From Parafrankia discariae (GTDB lineage Bacteria > Actinomycetota > Actinomycetes > Frankiales > Frankiaceae): a stretch of DNA of 64,000 nucleotides. The translations under genes and the position numbers were made by a program. The stretch's first letter is position 1, and each line of letters starts with the position of its first letter. Where the stretch lies: assembly GCF_000373365.1 (NCBI RefSeq), contig NZ_KB891208.1, forward strand, positions 186,001 to 250,000. The letters are read 5' to 3'. Positions 44,356 to 53,854 of this stretch are shown one piece after another. A model generated the notes under the pieces. That model did not search any database. It was not told where the DNA came from and worked only from the letters and a program-made list of their open reading frames with translations.

Positions 44356-46173
44356 ATGACGACCGCCGCTCCCGCCCAGGACGCCGACCTCATCGACTCG
44401 AGGTACCGCGCGCCTCTCGTCATTCTCACCTCCATCGAGCACCCGCCGTCAGCCGGTGGGCCCGAGCCCGGCGAGCCGCCGAGTCGGGGCGGGACCGGGG
44501 GGACCGGTGAGGCGCCGGGCGAACCGGTGCCGCCCGGCGTGCCCGTCACGCCCCTCACACCCGGCGTGCCCGACACACCCGGCGTGCCCGACACCGTCGG
44601 CACGGCGGTCGGCTGGGACTGCACCGTGCTCGCAGTCGTGGTCACGAGGGTCGACGGTGCCACGATCGTCGGTGCGGCGGGTCGGAGCGCCTGCGCGCGC
44701 GTCGGCGCGGACCCGGACCGCCTGATCGAGAACGAGGCCTTCCGGGGGGACGCGGGGGGTGTCCTGGTCGTGCCGCTGTCGCGCTCCGAGCGACCGTGGC
44801 GGCTGTTCCTGCTCGGCGTGGGTGCCGGCGAGACTGCCGGCTGGCGTTCGGCCGGCGCGGCTCTCGCGCGCCGTGCGGGCACCCGCGGGCGGCCCTTCGT
44901 CGTCGCCGACCCGGACGCCGAGCAGACCTACGCGTTCGTCGAGGGCTTCGCTCTGGGCTCCTACCGCCCGGCCGCCGTCGTCACCGGCGCGGCTCCCGAG
45001 GACCCGAGCGCCGAGGACCCGAGCGCCGAGCCGGCCTCCGGGTCGGCCGACCCCACCGGGCCCGCGCCCGACGAGCCGCCGGCCGACCCGCGCGCCGAGC
45101 GGATCCTCGTCCTGCGCACGGAGCGACCCGAGGAACCGGCGCTGATCGAGGCGGCCCGCCGGGCCCGCGCCGTGGCGGACGGTGTGTGCCTCGCCCGTGA
45201 TCTGATCAACATGCCGAGCCTCGTGAAGACGCCGCGCTGGCTCGCGGACCAGGCCGTGCGGGCCGCGGCCCAGGCCGGCCTGGGCGTCACCGTGCTCGAC
45301 CACGCCGACCTGGTCAGCCAGGGCTTCGGCGGCCTGGTCGCGGTGGGCGGGGGCTCCCCGCGCCCACCCTGCCTGGTGACACTGACCTACGACGGTCCGC
45401 CCGGCCCCGGCGGGCGGACTCCCGGCCACCGGGTGCTGGTCGGCAAGGGGATCACCTTCGACTCCGGCGGGCTGTCGCTCAAGCCGTCGGTCTCGATGGC
45501 CGGCATGAAGACCGACATGTCCGGCGCGGCCGCGGTGCTCGGCGCCATGGTCACGCTGGCCGAGCTGGAAGTTCCCGGCAAGGTCACCGCGCTGCTCTGC
45601 CTCGCCGAGAACATGATCGGCGGGTCCGCCGTCCGACCCGGTGACGTGATCACCTGCTGGGGCGGGACGACGGTCGAGGTGCTCAACACCGACGCAGAGG
45701 GCCGGCTGGTGCTCGCCGACGGGCTGGCCTACGCCGCCGCCACCCTCGCCCCCGACCAGGTCGTCGACCTGGCCACGCTGACCGGGGCGATCACCGTCGC
45801 GCTCGGCCGGCGCACCGCCGGCCTGTTCTCCTCCGACGACACACTGGCCGGCGAGCTCGCCGACGCGGCCGGCCGCGCGGGAGAGCGGGTCTGGCGGCTG
45901 CCGCTGACCGAGGAGTACCGGCCGGCCATCGACTCGCCGGTCGCCGACCTGGCGAACATCGGCCGGGCGCTGGACGTCAGCGGTGGGTCGATCACCGCCG
46001 CGCTGTTCCTCCGGGAGTTCACCGCGGGCCTGCCCTGGGCGCATTTCGACATCGCCGGAACGGCCCGGGCGGACTCCGACGACGGCGAGATCAGCCGCGG
46101 CGGCACCGGCTGGGGAGTGCGCACCCTGCTCGCCTACCTGGCCGGCGCCCCGGCGGGCGAGCAGCCCACCTGA
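44356..46173 (+). CDS. pepA: Leucyl aminopeptidase, M17 family
   Basis: 605-aa cytosolic di-metal aminopeptidase that trims N-terminal residues from peptides. The catalytic C-terminal domain has VGKGITFDSGGLSLKPS (metal Lys/Asp), MKTDMSGAAAVLGAM and NTDAEGRLVLADGLAYA near residue 444. It is longer than usual for the family (about 500 aa) because of two low-complexity insertions: residues about 30-75, with PGVPxTP repeats, and about 215-250, with EDPSAEDPSAEP. The ATG at 44356 lies 58 bases after the DUF3117 stop. Confidence 0.93.
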   Translation: MTTAAPAQDADLIDSRYRAPLVILTSIEHPPSAGGPEPGEPPSRGGTGGTGEAPGEPVPPGVPVTPLTPGVPDTPGVPDTVGTAVGWDCTVLAVVVTRVDGATIVGAAGRSACARVGADPDRLIENEAFRGDAGGVLVVPLSRSERPWRLFLLGVGAGETAGWRSAGAALARRAGTRGRPFVVADPDAEQTYAFVEGFALGSYRPAAVVTGAAPEDPSAEDPSAEPASGSADPTGPAPDEPPADPRAERILVLRTERPEEPALIEAARRARAVADGVCLARDLINMPSLVKTPRWLADQAVRAAAQAGLGVTVLDHADLVSQGFGGLVAVGGGSPRPPCLVTLTYDGPPGPGGRTPGHRVLVGKGITFDSGGLSLKPSVSMAGMKTDMSGAAAVLGAMVTLAELEVPGKVTALLCLAENMIGGSAVRPGDVITCWGGTTVEVLNTDAEGRLVLADGLAYAAATLAPDQVVDLATLTGAITVALGRRTAGLFSSDDTLAGELADAAGRAGERVWRLPLTEEYRPAIDSPVADLANIGRALDVSGGSITAALFLREFTAGLPWAHFDIAGTARADSDDGEISRGGTGWGVRTLLAYLAGAPAGEQPT

Positions 46174-46183
46174 CGGAGCGGTT

Positions 46184-46205
46184 CCGCGGTTCCGCGGAAC
46201 CGCGG
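46184..46205 (+). terminator. Perfect 22-bp palindrome after pepA
   Basis: ccgcggttccg and cggaaccgcgg are exact reverse complements, starting 11 bases past the pepA stop. The position suits a transcription terminator. Its 18-base core gcggttccgcggaaccgc recurs after htrA at 53916-53933. Confidence 0.6.
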
Positions 46206-46256
46206 ACGCCGCATGGTGTCCGGCGGCCCCCGTCGGAGGGATGGGGAAGCGGGCCG

Positions 46257-46628
46257 TCAGCGGCCGGAGGGGCTGGCGGAGCCCAGCGCCGCGAGTTGCC
46301 GCCGGGCCCAGCTCAGGCTGTCCTTCTCCGGCATGACGGCGGGCCAGCCGGCGAGCGCGGCCTCGACGGCGTACCGGTCGGTGTCGGCGAGGACGTCCAC
46401 GAGAAGCTCGTCCACATCGGCCTGGTCCACTCGGAGCTGATCGAGGTAGCGGGCCAGGATGCCGCCGGGGTGCGGCTCGCGCACCGAGTAGACCTCGCCC
46501 GTGTCGACCACCCAGTTCAGCCGGTAGGTGGAGTGCTCGTCGTCCGCCCTGGTCCAGCCGTCCCCGAACGTGATCTCCTCGGACGCCCGTCGGCGGGGAT
46601 CGGCGTCGTAGAACTCGCGGATGTTCAT
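46257..46628 (-). CDS. Conserved-looking protein of unknown function
   Basis: 123-aa soluble protein beginning MNIREFYDADPRRRASEEITFGDGWTRADDEHSTYRLNWVVDTGEVYSVREPHPGGIL, with a helical second half. The aromatic-rich, charged sequence and the GGGGAGGG ribosome site before the ATG at 46628 argue for a real gene. I do not recognise the family. It is separated from the following minus-strand gene by 59 bases; convergent with pepA. Confidence 0.7.
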   Translation of the reverse strand: MNIREFYDADPRRRASEEITFGDGWTRADDEHSTYRLNWVVDTGEVYSVREPHPGGILARYLDQLRVDQADVDELLVDVLADTDRYAVEAALAGWPAVMPEKDSLSWARRQLAALGSASPSGR

Positions 46629-46687
46629 GCGTACGCCCTCCCCCTCCAGGGCACCCACACAAACGTCGCCAGGACGGGTTAGGACGG

Positions 46688-47905
46688 CTACCCGGGCAGC
46701 GCCGGCTGCCCGACGACCGCCGCGAGGGCGGTTTCGTACCCGGCGGCCATCTCCTCCGGGAGGATCAGCGAGAGCCGCAGCACGATCGTCCCGCGCACGT
46801 AGGTGTACTCCTTGGGCAGGTCACCGCCGACGGGGGCGCGCAGGGCCGCGCCGCGGCCCGCGGCGGCGGCGGGATCGACGAAGACCTCGATGGCACCGCC
46901 GCGCTCGATGGCGTCCGCCGGCGCGCCGGCGATCTCGCTCGCGCTGACGCGACCGTCGGCGAAGGCGACCCGGCCGGAGTACCCGCCGGGACGGCCCAGC
47001 AGGCCGTCGGGGTCGTTCTGCGCCGTGTAGACGACCGTCGTCCGCAGCGGCAGGCCCTGGTTGGCGAGCAGGATCGCGACCTGCTCGGCTGTCGGCCCCG
47101 TGCCCGTGCCCGTGCCCGTGCCCGTGCCGCCGGTCGTCGGGTCGGCCGTGCCGATGGGCCGGCCGCCGCTGGCCGGGCCCGCGGCGGCGGTGCCCGATCC
47201 GCTGGTCACCCGGTTGAGCGTGTAGCCGGCCGCGCCGGCGAGTAGCGCGACCCCGAGCAGGAACGCCACCCAGCCGAGCCAGTTCTCCCGGTGCGGTGGC
47301 GGTGGTGACTGCGGCGGCGCCGGTGGCCGCTGCGCGAAGCCGCCCGCGGTCGGGTACCCCGGCCGCCCGCCGGGGCCGCCGGGCTGTCGGTCCCGGCCCG
47401 GATGGGTGGCGCGCATGGAGTCACCGGATCGATCGGGGTGGCCGGGGCGGGCGGGTCCGCCGGATCGATCGGGGTAGCCGCTTCGGTTCCCCTGACGGCC
47501 CTGGTGTCCGCCGCCGGCCCGGTTCCCGGCGCCGCCGGGGCGCGCGGCGGGACGGCGTGGGCCGGAGCCGGTGTCGCGCTGCCCGGGGCCGCGGTGTCGA
47601 GGGTCGCGATAGGCGTGATCGTCGTATCCGGTGTGATCGTCATAGCTGGCGTGGTCGTCATGGCCGGCGTCGCGATGTCCGGTGTCCGGCCGGCCCCCGT
47701 CGCGGCGGTCGGAGCCGTGGCGTGAGGGGTTCGGGTACCCGGAGCCGCGGTATCCGGGGTCGTGGTGTTCGCGATCGCCGTACCCGGCGTCGTGGCCGTA
47801 CCCGGCGTCGTGGTGGTCGGCCTCGCGGCGCGTGGAGCCACGGTGGTCGAAGTCGTCGTCGAAACGACGACGATCCACCTCACTCCGCGCCACGTCACTC
47901 CGCAC
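46688..47905 (-). CDS. Single-pass membrane protein with a His/Asp/Gly-rich N-terminus
   Basis: 405-aa protein. Residues 1 to about 200 are hydrophilic and rich in His, Asp, Gly, Tyr and Arg (HHDAGYGHDAGYGDREHH, HDDHASYDDHTGYDDH). One helix follows (about 208-230, WVAFLLGVALLAGAAGY), then a Gly-Thr hexanucleotide-encoded linker and an extracytoplasmic domain of about 130 residues with VYTAQNDPDGLLGRPGGYSGRVAFADG and a VRGTIVLRLSLILP strand. I do not recognise the outer domain. The GTG at 47905 is chosen over 47914 because GGGAG lies 8 bases upstream of it. Confidence 0.68.
   Translation of the reverse strand: MRSDVARSEVDRRRFDDDFDHRGSTRREADHHDAGYGHDAGYGDREHHDPGYRGSGYPNPSRHGSDRRDGGRPDTGHRDAGHDDHASYDDHTGYDDHAYRDPRHRGPGQRDTGSGPRRPAARPGGAGNRAGGGHQGRQGNRSGYPDRSGGPARPGHPDRSGDSMRATHPGRDRQPGGPGGRPGYPTAGGFAQRPPAPPQSPPPPHRENWLGWVAFLLGVALLAGAAGYTLNRVTSGSGTAAAGPASGGRPIGTADPTTGGTGTGTGTGTGPTAEQVAILLANQGLPLRTTVVYTAQNDPDGLLGRPGGYSGRVAFADGRVSASEIAGAPADAIERGGAIEVFVDPAAAAGRGAALRAPVGGDLPKEYTYVRGTIVLRLSLILPEEMAAGYETALAAVVGQPALPG
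47097..47126. repeat. Hexanucleotide repeat encoding Gly-Thr
   Basis: Five cccgtg units (plus strand) encode alternating Gly and Thr just outside the membrane helix of the His-rich membrane protein. Unit gain or loss would keep the frame. Confidence 0.85.
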
Positions 47906-48227
47906 GACGTCCACTCCCGGCCTCGACCGTCACCGAACGGCTCGCGCCGGTCGGCGTGGCGGCGCCCCGCGCTCGCGCGGCGGGACGCACACCGCCGGGT
48001 GTCCCGGGCCGCGCGGGTCCGCTCCGGACGTCCCGCGGACGACCCGGCGTGGCCTGGCGGCCGTCGCTCGGCCAGTGCTCGTCGGCACGCGGGTCGTCCG
48101 GTCGGACAGGATCCGGGTGGGCAGAGCTGAAACGCTGTGTCGACGGCACGGACGTAGCGCCCGGCCCACAGAGACTAATCGGTTATAGCGGTCGAATGCA
48201 CCGATCCCGGTACCGTCGGCGGGGCGA
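47906..48227. other. Intergenic region with an AT-richer patch
   Basis: About 320 bases between two minus-strand genes. Frames here are Arg/Pro-rich noise. The patch 48173-48200 (actaatcggttatagcgg) is the only AT-rich stretch. On the minus strand it reads ctataaccgattagt and could be a promoter -10 region for the His-rich membrane protein. Confidence 0.4.
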
Positions 48228-48890
48228 TCAGCCGACGGGGGAGGATTTCGCCACGACGGCCACGAGCAGGCCGTCCCCGGTCGTGAGCAGCATCTGGGTG
48301 AGGCGCACGTCGTCCCGGACGGCGGTCGCCAGCTCCCGGACGGCCACGGACTCCTGGGTGCGGGTGGCCGGGTCGCCGATCTGCCCGCCCGCGAGGACCC
48401 CGGTGAACGCCACGATCCCGCCGGGGCGGAGCAGGCGGAGCGCCTGGGTCAGGTACTCGGTGCTCTCTCGCCGGTCGGCGTCGCAGAACACCAGGTCGTA
48501 GGCGCCGTCGGTGAGCCGGGGGAGGACCTCGAGGGCCCGCCCGGTGATCAGCCGGGAGCGGCCGGGGGCCATCCCGGCGTCGGCGTAGATGCGGCGGGCG
48601 AGCCGCAGGTGCTCGGCCTCGACGTCGATCGTGGTCAGGGTGCCGTCCGGGCGCATTCCGCGCAGCAGCCACGTTCCGGACACACCGGTACCCGTGCCGA
48701 TCTCGACGACCGCGCGGGCGCCGACGGACGCGGCGAGGAAACGGAGCACTGCCCCGACACCGGGGCTGACCGGGGCGATCCCGACCTCCTCGGCGCGGGC
48801 GCGGGCAGCACGAAGAACGGGGTCTTCCACGAGGAAGCCCTCGGCGTAGGCGACGGCAGATTCCCGTGCGGCGATGTCGATGTCCGGCAT
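48228..48890 (-). CDS. SAM-dependent O-methyltransferase
   Basis: 220-aa class I methyltransferase of the catechol O-methyltransferase-like family 3. The SAM-binding motif [16 protein letters not shown] is followed by [39 protein letters not shown] and [14 protein letters not shown]. The substrate is unknown. It is divergent from sigE with 91 bases between starts, the arrangement seen in mycobacteria (Rv1220c-sigE). The ATG at 48890 gives [19 protein letters not shown]. Confidence 0.9.
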   Translation of the reverse strand: MPDIDIAARESAVAYAEGFLVEDPVLRAARARAEEVGIAPVSPGVGAVLRFLAASVGARAVVEIGTGTGVSGTWLLRGMRPDGTLTTIDVEAEHLRLARRIYADAGMAPGRSRLITGRALEVLPRLTDGAYDLVFCDADRRESTEYLTQALRLLRPGGIVAFTGVLAGGQIGDPATRTQESVAVRELATAVRDDVRLTQMLLTTGDGLLVAVVAKSSPVG

Positions 48891-48916
48891 GACATCCGCA
48901 GCCTACGGGAACGGGA

Positions 48917-48942
48917 GACAAGACAGGAACGTTCGTCTTGTC
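48917..48942. promoter_or_regulatory. Nested palindrome in the sigE/methyltransferase divergent promoter region
   Basis: Arms gacaagac (48917-48924) and gtcttgtc (48935-48942) are exact reverse complements. The 10-base centre contains the 8-bp palindrome gaacgttc (48927-48934). The GGAAC at 48926-48930 resembles an ECF sigma -35 element, so the site may serve both SigE autoregulation and a DNA-binding regulator. Confidence 0.5.
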
Positions 48943-48981
48943 AGTGCGCCCGTGTCGACTGGGTCGAGGGGAGAAACATCG

Positions 48982-49917
48982 GTGTCCGCAGCGGGATTCG
49001 CCGCTCCCTGGCCGGCGCGTCGGGTACGTTCGTCGCGAACCGACCGAGAGGCGGCTGTGGCGGCGCAGGAGTTCGGGGCTGGTTCGGCCGTCTCCGACGC
49101 GGCCGCCACCCCAGAAGTAGCTGGTTGGGTGCCCCCGTCCTGGGAGGACGTGGTCCGGGAGCACGGTAACCGGGTGTATCGCCTTGCCTATCGTCTGACG
49201 GGCAACGCGCACGACGCCGAGGACCTCACCCAGGACGTCTTCGTCCGGGTGTTCCGCTCGCTGGCTGACTACACCCCCGGCACGTTCGAGGGGTGGCTGC
49301 ACCGCATCACGACCAACCTGTTCCTGGACCGGATGCGTCGCCAGCAGAAGATCAGGTTCGACGCGCTGCCGGAGGACACCGAGCGCCTGGCCGGCCGGGA
49401 GGCCAGCCCGGAGGCCGTGTACGCCGAGAGCCATCTGGACGCCGACGTCGAGGCCGCCCTCGCCGCGCTGCCGCCGGACTTCCGGGCCGCGGTCGTGCTG
49501 TGCGACATCGAGCAGCTCTCCTACGAGGAGATCGCGCAGACGCTCGGGGTCAAGCTCGGCACCGTCCGCAGCCGGATCTCCCGGGGCCGGGCGATGCTGC
49601 GCGCCGCGCTCGCCGACCGCGCCCCGCGTGGCATGGCGGTGGCGGCTGACGACGGGGTCTCGAACGCCGCGGCGGCGCCGTCCACGGGGTCGTCCCAGGC
49701 CCAGGCGGAGACCAGCGGCTCCTGGGAACGGCCACCGGCGGGCGCCACGGGTGCCACCGGTGCGCCGGGTTCGGGCGAGAGTCAGCTCGCGGTCGACGCC
49801 GCCGCCGTCGAACCAGACAGGTCGGGGCGTCGCGGTCGCCGGACCGACCGCCGGCGAGGTCCGGTGAGTAGTGCCGTCGGAGCCGAGGGCGGTGCTCCGC
49901 GGGAGCGGCGGGCGTGA
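48982..49917 (+). CDS. sigE: ECF RNA polymerase sigma factor SigE
   Basis: 311-aa extracytoplasmic-function sigma factor. Sigma-2 has [56 protein letters not shown]. Sigma-4 has [48 protein letters not shown]. The C-terminal about 105 residues form a Ser/Gly/Arg-rich extension absent from the mycobacterial protein as I know it. The GTG at 48982 has GGGGAG 7 bases upstream; a GTG 24 codons later is an alternative. Its stop overlaps the anti-sigma gene as GTGA. Confidence 0.93.
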   Translation: MSAAGFAAPWPARRVRSSRTDREAAVAAQEFGAGSAVSDAAATPEVAGWVPPSWEDVVREHGNRVYRLAYRLTGNAHDAEDLTQDVFVRVFRSLADYTPGTFEGWLHRITTNLFLDRMRRQQKIRFDALPEDTERLAGREASPEAVYAESHLDADVEAALAALPPDFRAAVVLCDIEQLSYEEIAQTLGVKLGTVRSRISRGRAMLRAALADRAPRGMAVAADDGVSNAAAAPSTGSSQAQAETSGSWERPPAGATGATGAPGSGESQLAVDAAAVEPDRSGRRGRRTDRRRGPVSSAVGAEGGAPRERRA

Positions 49918-50726
49918 GCAGCCATCTCGGTGAGCGCCTCACCCCCCTGGTCGACGGGCAGCTCAGCCACGACGAGCGGGATCGCGCGCTGGCACACCTG
50001 GCCTGCTGCTCCGACTGTCAGGCGGAGGTAGCCGAGCAGCGCAGGCTCAAGGCCCGGCTCTCCGCCCTGGCCACTCCCGCCCTCCCCAGCACGTTGACCT
50101 CCACGCTGCTCAGCCTCGGCGCTCGCGAGTACCAGGCCGCGCGGCCCGCGCCGGCCCCCCCGCGCAGAATGCCCGCGATGGCCAGCGGTTTCGTCGCCGA
50201 GGGATCCGCCCCGCGCAGGTCGGTTCGCCCGGCCGCCTCGCCGGCGCGCCAGGCGGGCCTGGTCCGCACCGGCCGCCCCGCTCGACCGGGCGGTGCGCCG
50301 TCCCGGCCGGGAGCCTTCCCCGGCCGGTCGGTCGCACTCGTCGGACGTCCGCCGGGGGCCGTGTCGCCCCGGGTCCCGGCCGGGTCCGGGCGGCTCACCG
50401 CCGGCGCACCGGGGTGCGGTGCGCCCGGTGTCGCTCTGGCCGACCCCGGGGTTGCCGTACACGCCACGGGGCACAGCCGACCGGCGGTCATCACCCCCCG
50501 GCCGCGCCGGCACGGCCGGATGCGGCGGACGCTCGTCGGGTCGGCCGCGTTCATGCTGCTCGCGGTCAGCGGCGCGGCGCTCGCGGACGGGCGCCCGGTG
50601 CCCCGGAGGCCGGACCAGACCTCGGTCCCCACGGTCGCGACCGTGATCCCGGCGAAGGCCCCGGCGGCCGGTGTTCCCCGCCCGGCCCAGATGATCGCCT
50701 CGGTGTCCTTCCCGCGGCGTCCCTAG
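49914..50726 (+). CDS. rseA: Zinc-finger anti-sigma factor
   Basis: 270-aa transmembrane anti-sigma factor for SigE. The N-terminal ZAS-type domain has [21 protein letters not shown] (HxxxCxxC) at about residues 27-45. A Pro/Arg/Gly-rich linker of about 130 residues precedes a membrane segment ([18 protein letters not shown], about residues 207-224) and a short outer tail. It would hold SigE inactive until released by proteolysis or redox change. The GTGA overlap with sigE supports stoichiometric expression. Confidence 0.86.
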   Translation: MSSHLGERLTPLVDGQLSHDERDRALAHLACCSDCQAEVAEQRRLKARLSALATPALPSTLTSTLLSLGAREYQAARPAPAPPRRMPAMASGFVAEGSAPRRSVRPAASPARQAGLVRTGRPARPGGAPSRPGAFPGRSVALVGRPPGAVSPRVPAGSGRLTAGAPGCGAPGVALADPGVAVHATGHSRPAVITPRPRRHGRMRRTLVGSAAFMLLAVSGAALADGRPVPRRPDQTSVPTVATVIPAKAPAAGVPRPAQMIASVSFPRRP

Positions 50727-51079
50727 CCCTCGACGGCACCCCCGGCGCGGCCCGCGAGCCCTTCGTAGCGCCGTGGCCGTGCCCTGCGTGGCGCCATGAG
50801 TGATCGTTTGATGGCCCCATCGGGCTAGCGCGAAGGTCGGCCACCGAGCTTTTTCGCTGCCGAAAAGGGCAGGTCGGTAACCGCGGAGTGCACGAACGCG
50901 CCGACTCCCTCACGATGAGTGGTCTCGGCGGCCTGTGCCGGCGGATTTGGTGTCTGGTGGCCCTCCTGTGCCGCTCCGTGAACCTCTACCGTGTTGTCCG
51001 CTCGGTCTCGCGGGCCGCGGTGGTGCAGGAGCCGCCGCCGGTCCGCAGCGCCGCGAGCCGAGCACATCGGGGAGGGCAT
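50727..51079. other. Intergenic region between rseA and htrA
   Basis: About 350 bases. The htrA frame is open back to 50888, but that part (HERADSLTMSGLGGLCRRIWCLVALLCRSV) overlaps a likely promoter area. I see no clear promoter or terminator. Confidence 0.4.
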
Positions 51080-53854
51080 GTGGACACCACCGGCGACGAC
51101 CAGACCACCGATGCCCGTCCTGGCACGGACGAGGCAGAGCCCCCGTCGGTGCCCGTGCCCGCGCCCCGCTCGCGGGCGGCGGAGGGCACCGTGCCGTCGT
51201 CGGGGGGAGCGAGCCGGCCGGTTCCGGCCTCCCTGCCACTGCACGGGCCGGAACGCCGCCCCCCGGCGGAGCGTCGCCCGGGCCCCGAGACCCGGGCGGA
51301 ACCGCCGCGCCGTGCCGCGCCGGCGGCGGAACGGTCGCCCTTCGCCGAACCGGTCCGGACCACCACGCGCGCCAGCACGCCCACCGCCGGGCGCCCACCC
51401 ACCGTTGGGAGCTCGTCGGCGCCGGGCTCGTCCGCGACGGGCCACACCGGGGCCACCGGCGGCACCCGCGACGAGGCGACCAGGCGGGCCGGTGCGGAAC
51501 GGGACGGCGCCGGCCCGCGAGGCCCGGCCGCGCGGGCGACGTCCGGCCGGGAACCGGCGGACCGGGAGTCGCCGATTCGGGAGGCACCCACTCGAGAGGC
51601 ACCGAGCCGGACGGCACCGAGCCGGGAGATCTCCAACCGGGAGGCGCCCGTCCGGGAGGCGGCGGCTCGGGAGGCGCCCGCTCGGGGGACGGCTACGCGG
51701 CAGGCCGCCGCCGCGCCGAAGGGTCCGGCGGGTCGGCCGGGCGGCGTTCCGCCCGTCGCGCCCACCGCCTCGGACGGTGGCGCCGCGCAGGCCCCAGTCG
51801 CGCGGGAGGGCCGAGCCGCCCAGAACGGCCAAGTCGCCCAGAACGGCCGAGTCGCGCAGAACAGCTCGCCCCCGCGGAACGGTTCCGGCGCCCGGGGCGC
51901 CACCGTGCAGAACGGCTCGTCCCCGCGGAGTGGTTCCGGCGTCCGGGACGCGGCCGCCCGGAACGGCGCCGCCACCCGCGACGCCAGCGGGGGCGACTCG
52001 TCCGCCCGGGACCTCGCCGGGCGCCAGGGCCCCGCGAGCCCCGAAGGCGCGGCCCGCGGGCCGATCGCGCCGCCAGCCAGGGAGCCCGGCCGGCGTGACA
52101 CCGCGCCCCGCGCGGGCACTCCGGAACGCGACGCTGGTGGAGGCGGTGTCCCGGGCGTGGGCGCGAAGGCGAGTATGCCAGCGCAGTCGCGGCCCGCGGC
52201 CGCGCCGCGCCCGGCCGCGCGGGCCGGCACATCTCCGCCGGAGAGCGCGACTTCGCGGCCGGCGGTCGCGCGGGAGAACTCGCGGCCTTCGGCCCAGCGC
52301 CCGCAGAGCCCCCTGCCGCCGGCCTCGCGGGAGGCCATCCCGCGGGAAGCCGTCCCACGGGAGGGCCACCGCGGGCCGATCTCGCGCGACGCCGACCAGC
52401 GTGTCGCGGCCCGGCCGGCGGCCGACCCGCTGGTGGATCCGGTGGGGGCCCGGCGTGCCGCGCGTCCGCCCACGCCGCCCCCCTCGGAACTCGCGCCATC
52501 CGGCAGATCCGCGTCCGCCTCGTCCGTGCGTGCTCCCGCCGCTCCATCCGGGCCGGCGACCTCCACGGCTGGGCCCTCCACGGCTGGGACGTCCAGGGCC
52601 GGGAAATCGGCGGCTGGGAAATCGGCGGCCGCCGGCTCCGCGGCGGGGGCGTCGACGTCCGACGCGTCGCCGGCTGACTTGGCCGGGGACGGGGCCGGGG
52701 GCGATGCGGCCAGAGCCGCGGGGGCGGCGACGCACCACCGCGGCGCCGCTCCGAAGATCCGCCACAGCCGGCGGGCCCTCGTGATCACGGCGGTGATCGC
52801 CGGGCTGCTGGGGGGAGCGACCGGGGGCTGGGTGACCAGCCTGGTACTGGGCGACTCCGTGGGGGCGTCGCCGGCGGCGTCCGCCGCGGCCGCGCCCACG
52901 GTCATCGACCCCGGTTCGGTGGCCGGGGTGGTCGCGCGGGTGATGCCGTCCGTCGTGACCATCGACGTGACGGCGGGGGCCGAGGGCGGGAACGGCTCCG
53001 GGGTGATCATTCGGTCCGAGGGCTACGTGCTCACCAACAACCATGTCGTCGCGCCGGCGGTGAACGCGGGTGGCCAGGTGATGATCACGATGAGTGACGG
53101 TGCCGAGCCGGTGCTCGCCGAGATCGTCGGGCGGGACGCCCGCTCGGATCTCGCGGTGCTGCACATCCCCGGTGCCTCCGGGCTGCCCGCGGCGACGCTG
53201 GGGCGGTCAGGTTCGCTGGTCGCCGGCGCTCCGGTGATCGCGATCGGCGCGCCCTTCGGCCTCTCCGGGACGGTCACCACGGGGATCGTCAGCGCGCTGG
53301 ACCGGAACCCGACCGTGCCCGCCGAGGGCGGCGGGGCTTCTGTGATCATCGGTGCGATCCAGATCGACGCGGCGATCAATCCCGGGAACTCCGGTGGCCC
53401 GCTGCTCGACGCCCGAGGCCAGGTCGTCGGCCTGAACACGGCGATCGCGACGGCACCGGGCGGCCAGGCGCCGTCGGGCAGCGTCGGGGTCGGGTTCGCG
53501 ATCCCGATCGACTACGCCGCGTCGGTGGCGGACGAGATCATCCGGACGGGGCGGGCCACCCACCCCTACACCGGGGTGTCGGCCGCGACGGTCACCGCCG
53601 CCGAGGCCCGGGCACGCGGTACCACCCCGGGCGCGATCATCCGTGACGTCGAGCCGGCGGGGCCCGCGGCCGCGGCCGGACTGCTGCCGGGCGACATCAT
53701 CACCCGGGTCGACGACACCGTCGTCACCAGCACGAACGATCTCACCGGGGCCACCCGGCTGCGCCATGTCGGGGACACGGTGACCGTGACCTTCCGGCGC
53801 AACGGAGCGGAGAGCACCGCGCGGGTGGTCCTCCAGGAACAGCCGACCAGCTGA
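51080..53854 (+). CDS. htrA: Membrane serine protease HtrA with a giant disordered cytoplasmic arm
   Basis: 924-aa envelope quality-control protease of the sigE-rseA-htrA-tatB group. Residues 1 to about 560 are disordered, with repeated REAP/REAPS/REIS units (about 155-210) and QNG/RNGSG units. A transmembrane helix follows (about 566-590, LVITAVIAGLLGGATGGWV). The outer trypsin domain has catalytic H655 (TNNHVV), D690 (RSDLAVL) and S771 (NPGNSGGPL). One PDZ domain is at about 835-920. HtrA proteins normally have under 200 residues before the helix. The GTG at 51080 follows GGAGGG with short spacing; a start at 50888 is possible. Confidence 0.9.
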   Translation: MDTTGDDQTTDARPGTDEAEPPSVPVPAPRSRAAEGTVPSSGGASRPVPASLPLHGPERRPPAERRPGPETRAEPPRRAAPAAERSPFAEPVRTTTRASTPTAGRPPTVGSSSAPGSSATGHTGATGGTRDEATRRAGAERDGAGPRGPAARATSGREPADRESPIREAPTREAPSRTAPSREISNREAPVREAAAREAPARGTATRQAAAAPKGPAGRPGGVPPVAPTASDGGAAQAPVAREGRAAQNGQVAQNGRVAQNSSPPRNGSGARGATVQNGSSPRSGSGVRDAAARNGAATRDASGGDSSARDLAGRQGPASPEGAARGPIAPPAREPGRRDTAPRAGTPERDAGGGGVPGVGAKASMPAQSRPAAAPRPAARAGTSPPESATSRPAVARENSRPSAQRPQSPLPPASREAIPREAVPREGHRGPISRDADQRVAARPAADPLVDPVGARRAARPPTPPPSELAPSGRSASASSVRAPAAPSGPATSTAGPSTAGTSRAGKSAAGKSAAAGSAAGASTSDASPADLAGDGAGGDAARAAGAATHHRGAAPKIRHSRRALVITAVIAGLLGGATGGWVTSLVLGDSVGASPAASAAAAPTVIDPGSVAGVVARVMPSVVTIDVTAGAEGGNGSGVIIRSEGYVLTNNHVVAPAVNAGGQVMITMSDGAEPVLAEIVGRDARSDLAVLHIPGASGLPAATLGRSGSLVAGAPVIAIGAPFGLSGTVTTGIVSALDRNPTVPAEGGGASVIIGAIQIDAAINPGNSGGPLLDARGQVVGLNTAIATAPGGQAPSGSVGVGFAIPIDYAASVADEIIRTGRATHPYTGVSAATVTAAEARARGTTPGAIIRDVEPAGPAAAAGLLPGDIITRVDDTVVTSTNDLTGATRLRHVGDTVTVTFRRNGAESTARVVLQEQPTS

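Noticed and set aside
51693-52547. 284-aa minus-strand frame over htrA
   Set aside because: Antisense to the disordered htrA arm, Arg/Pro-rich.
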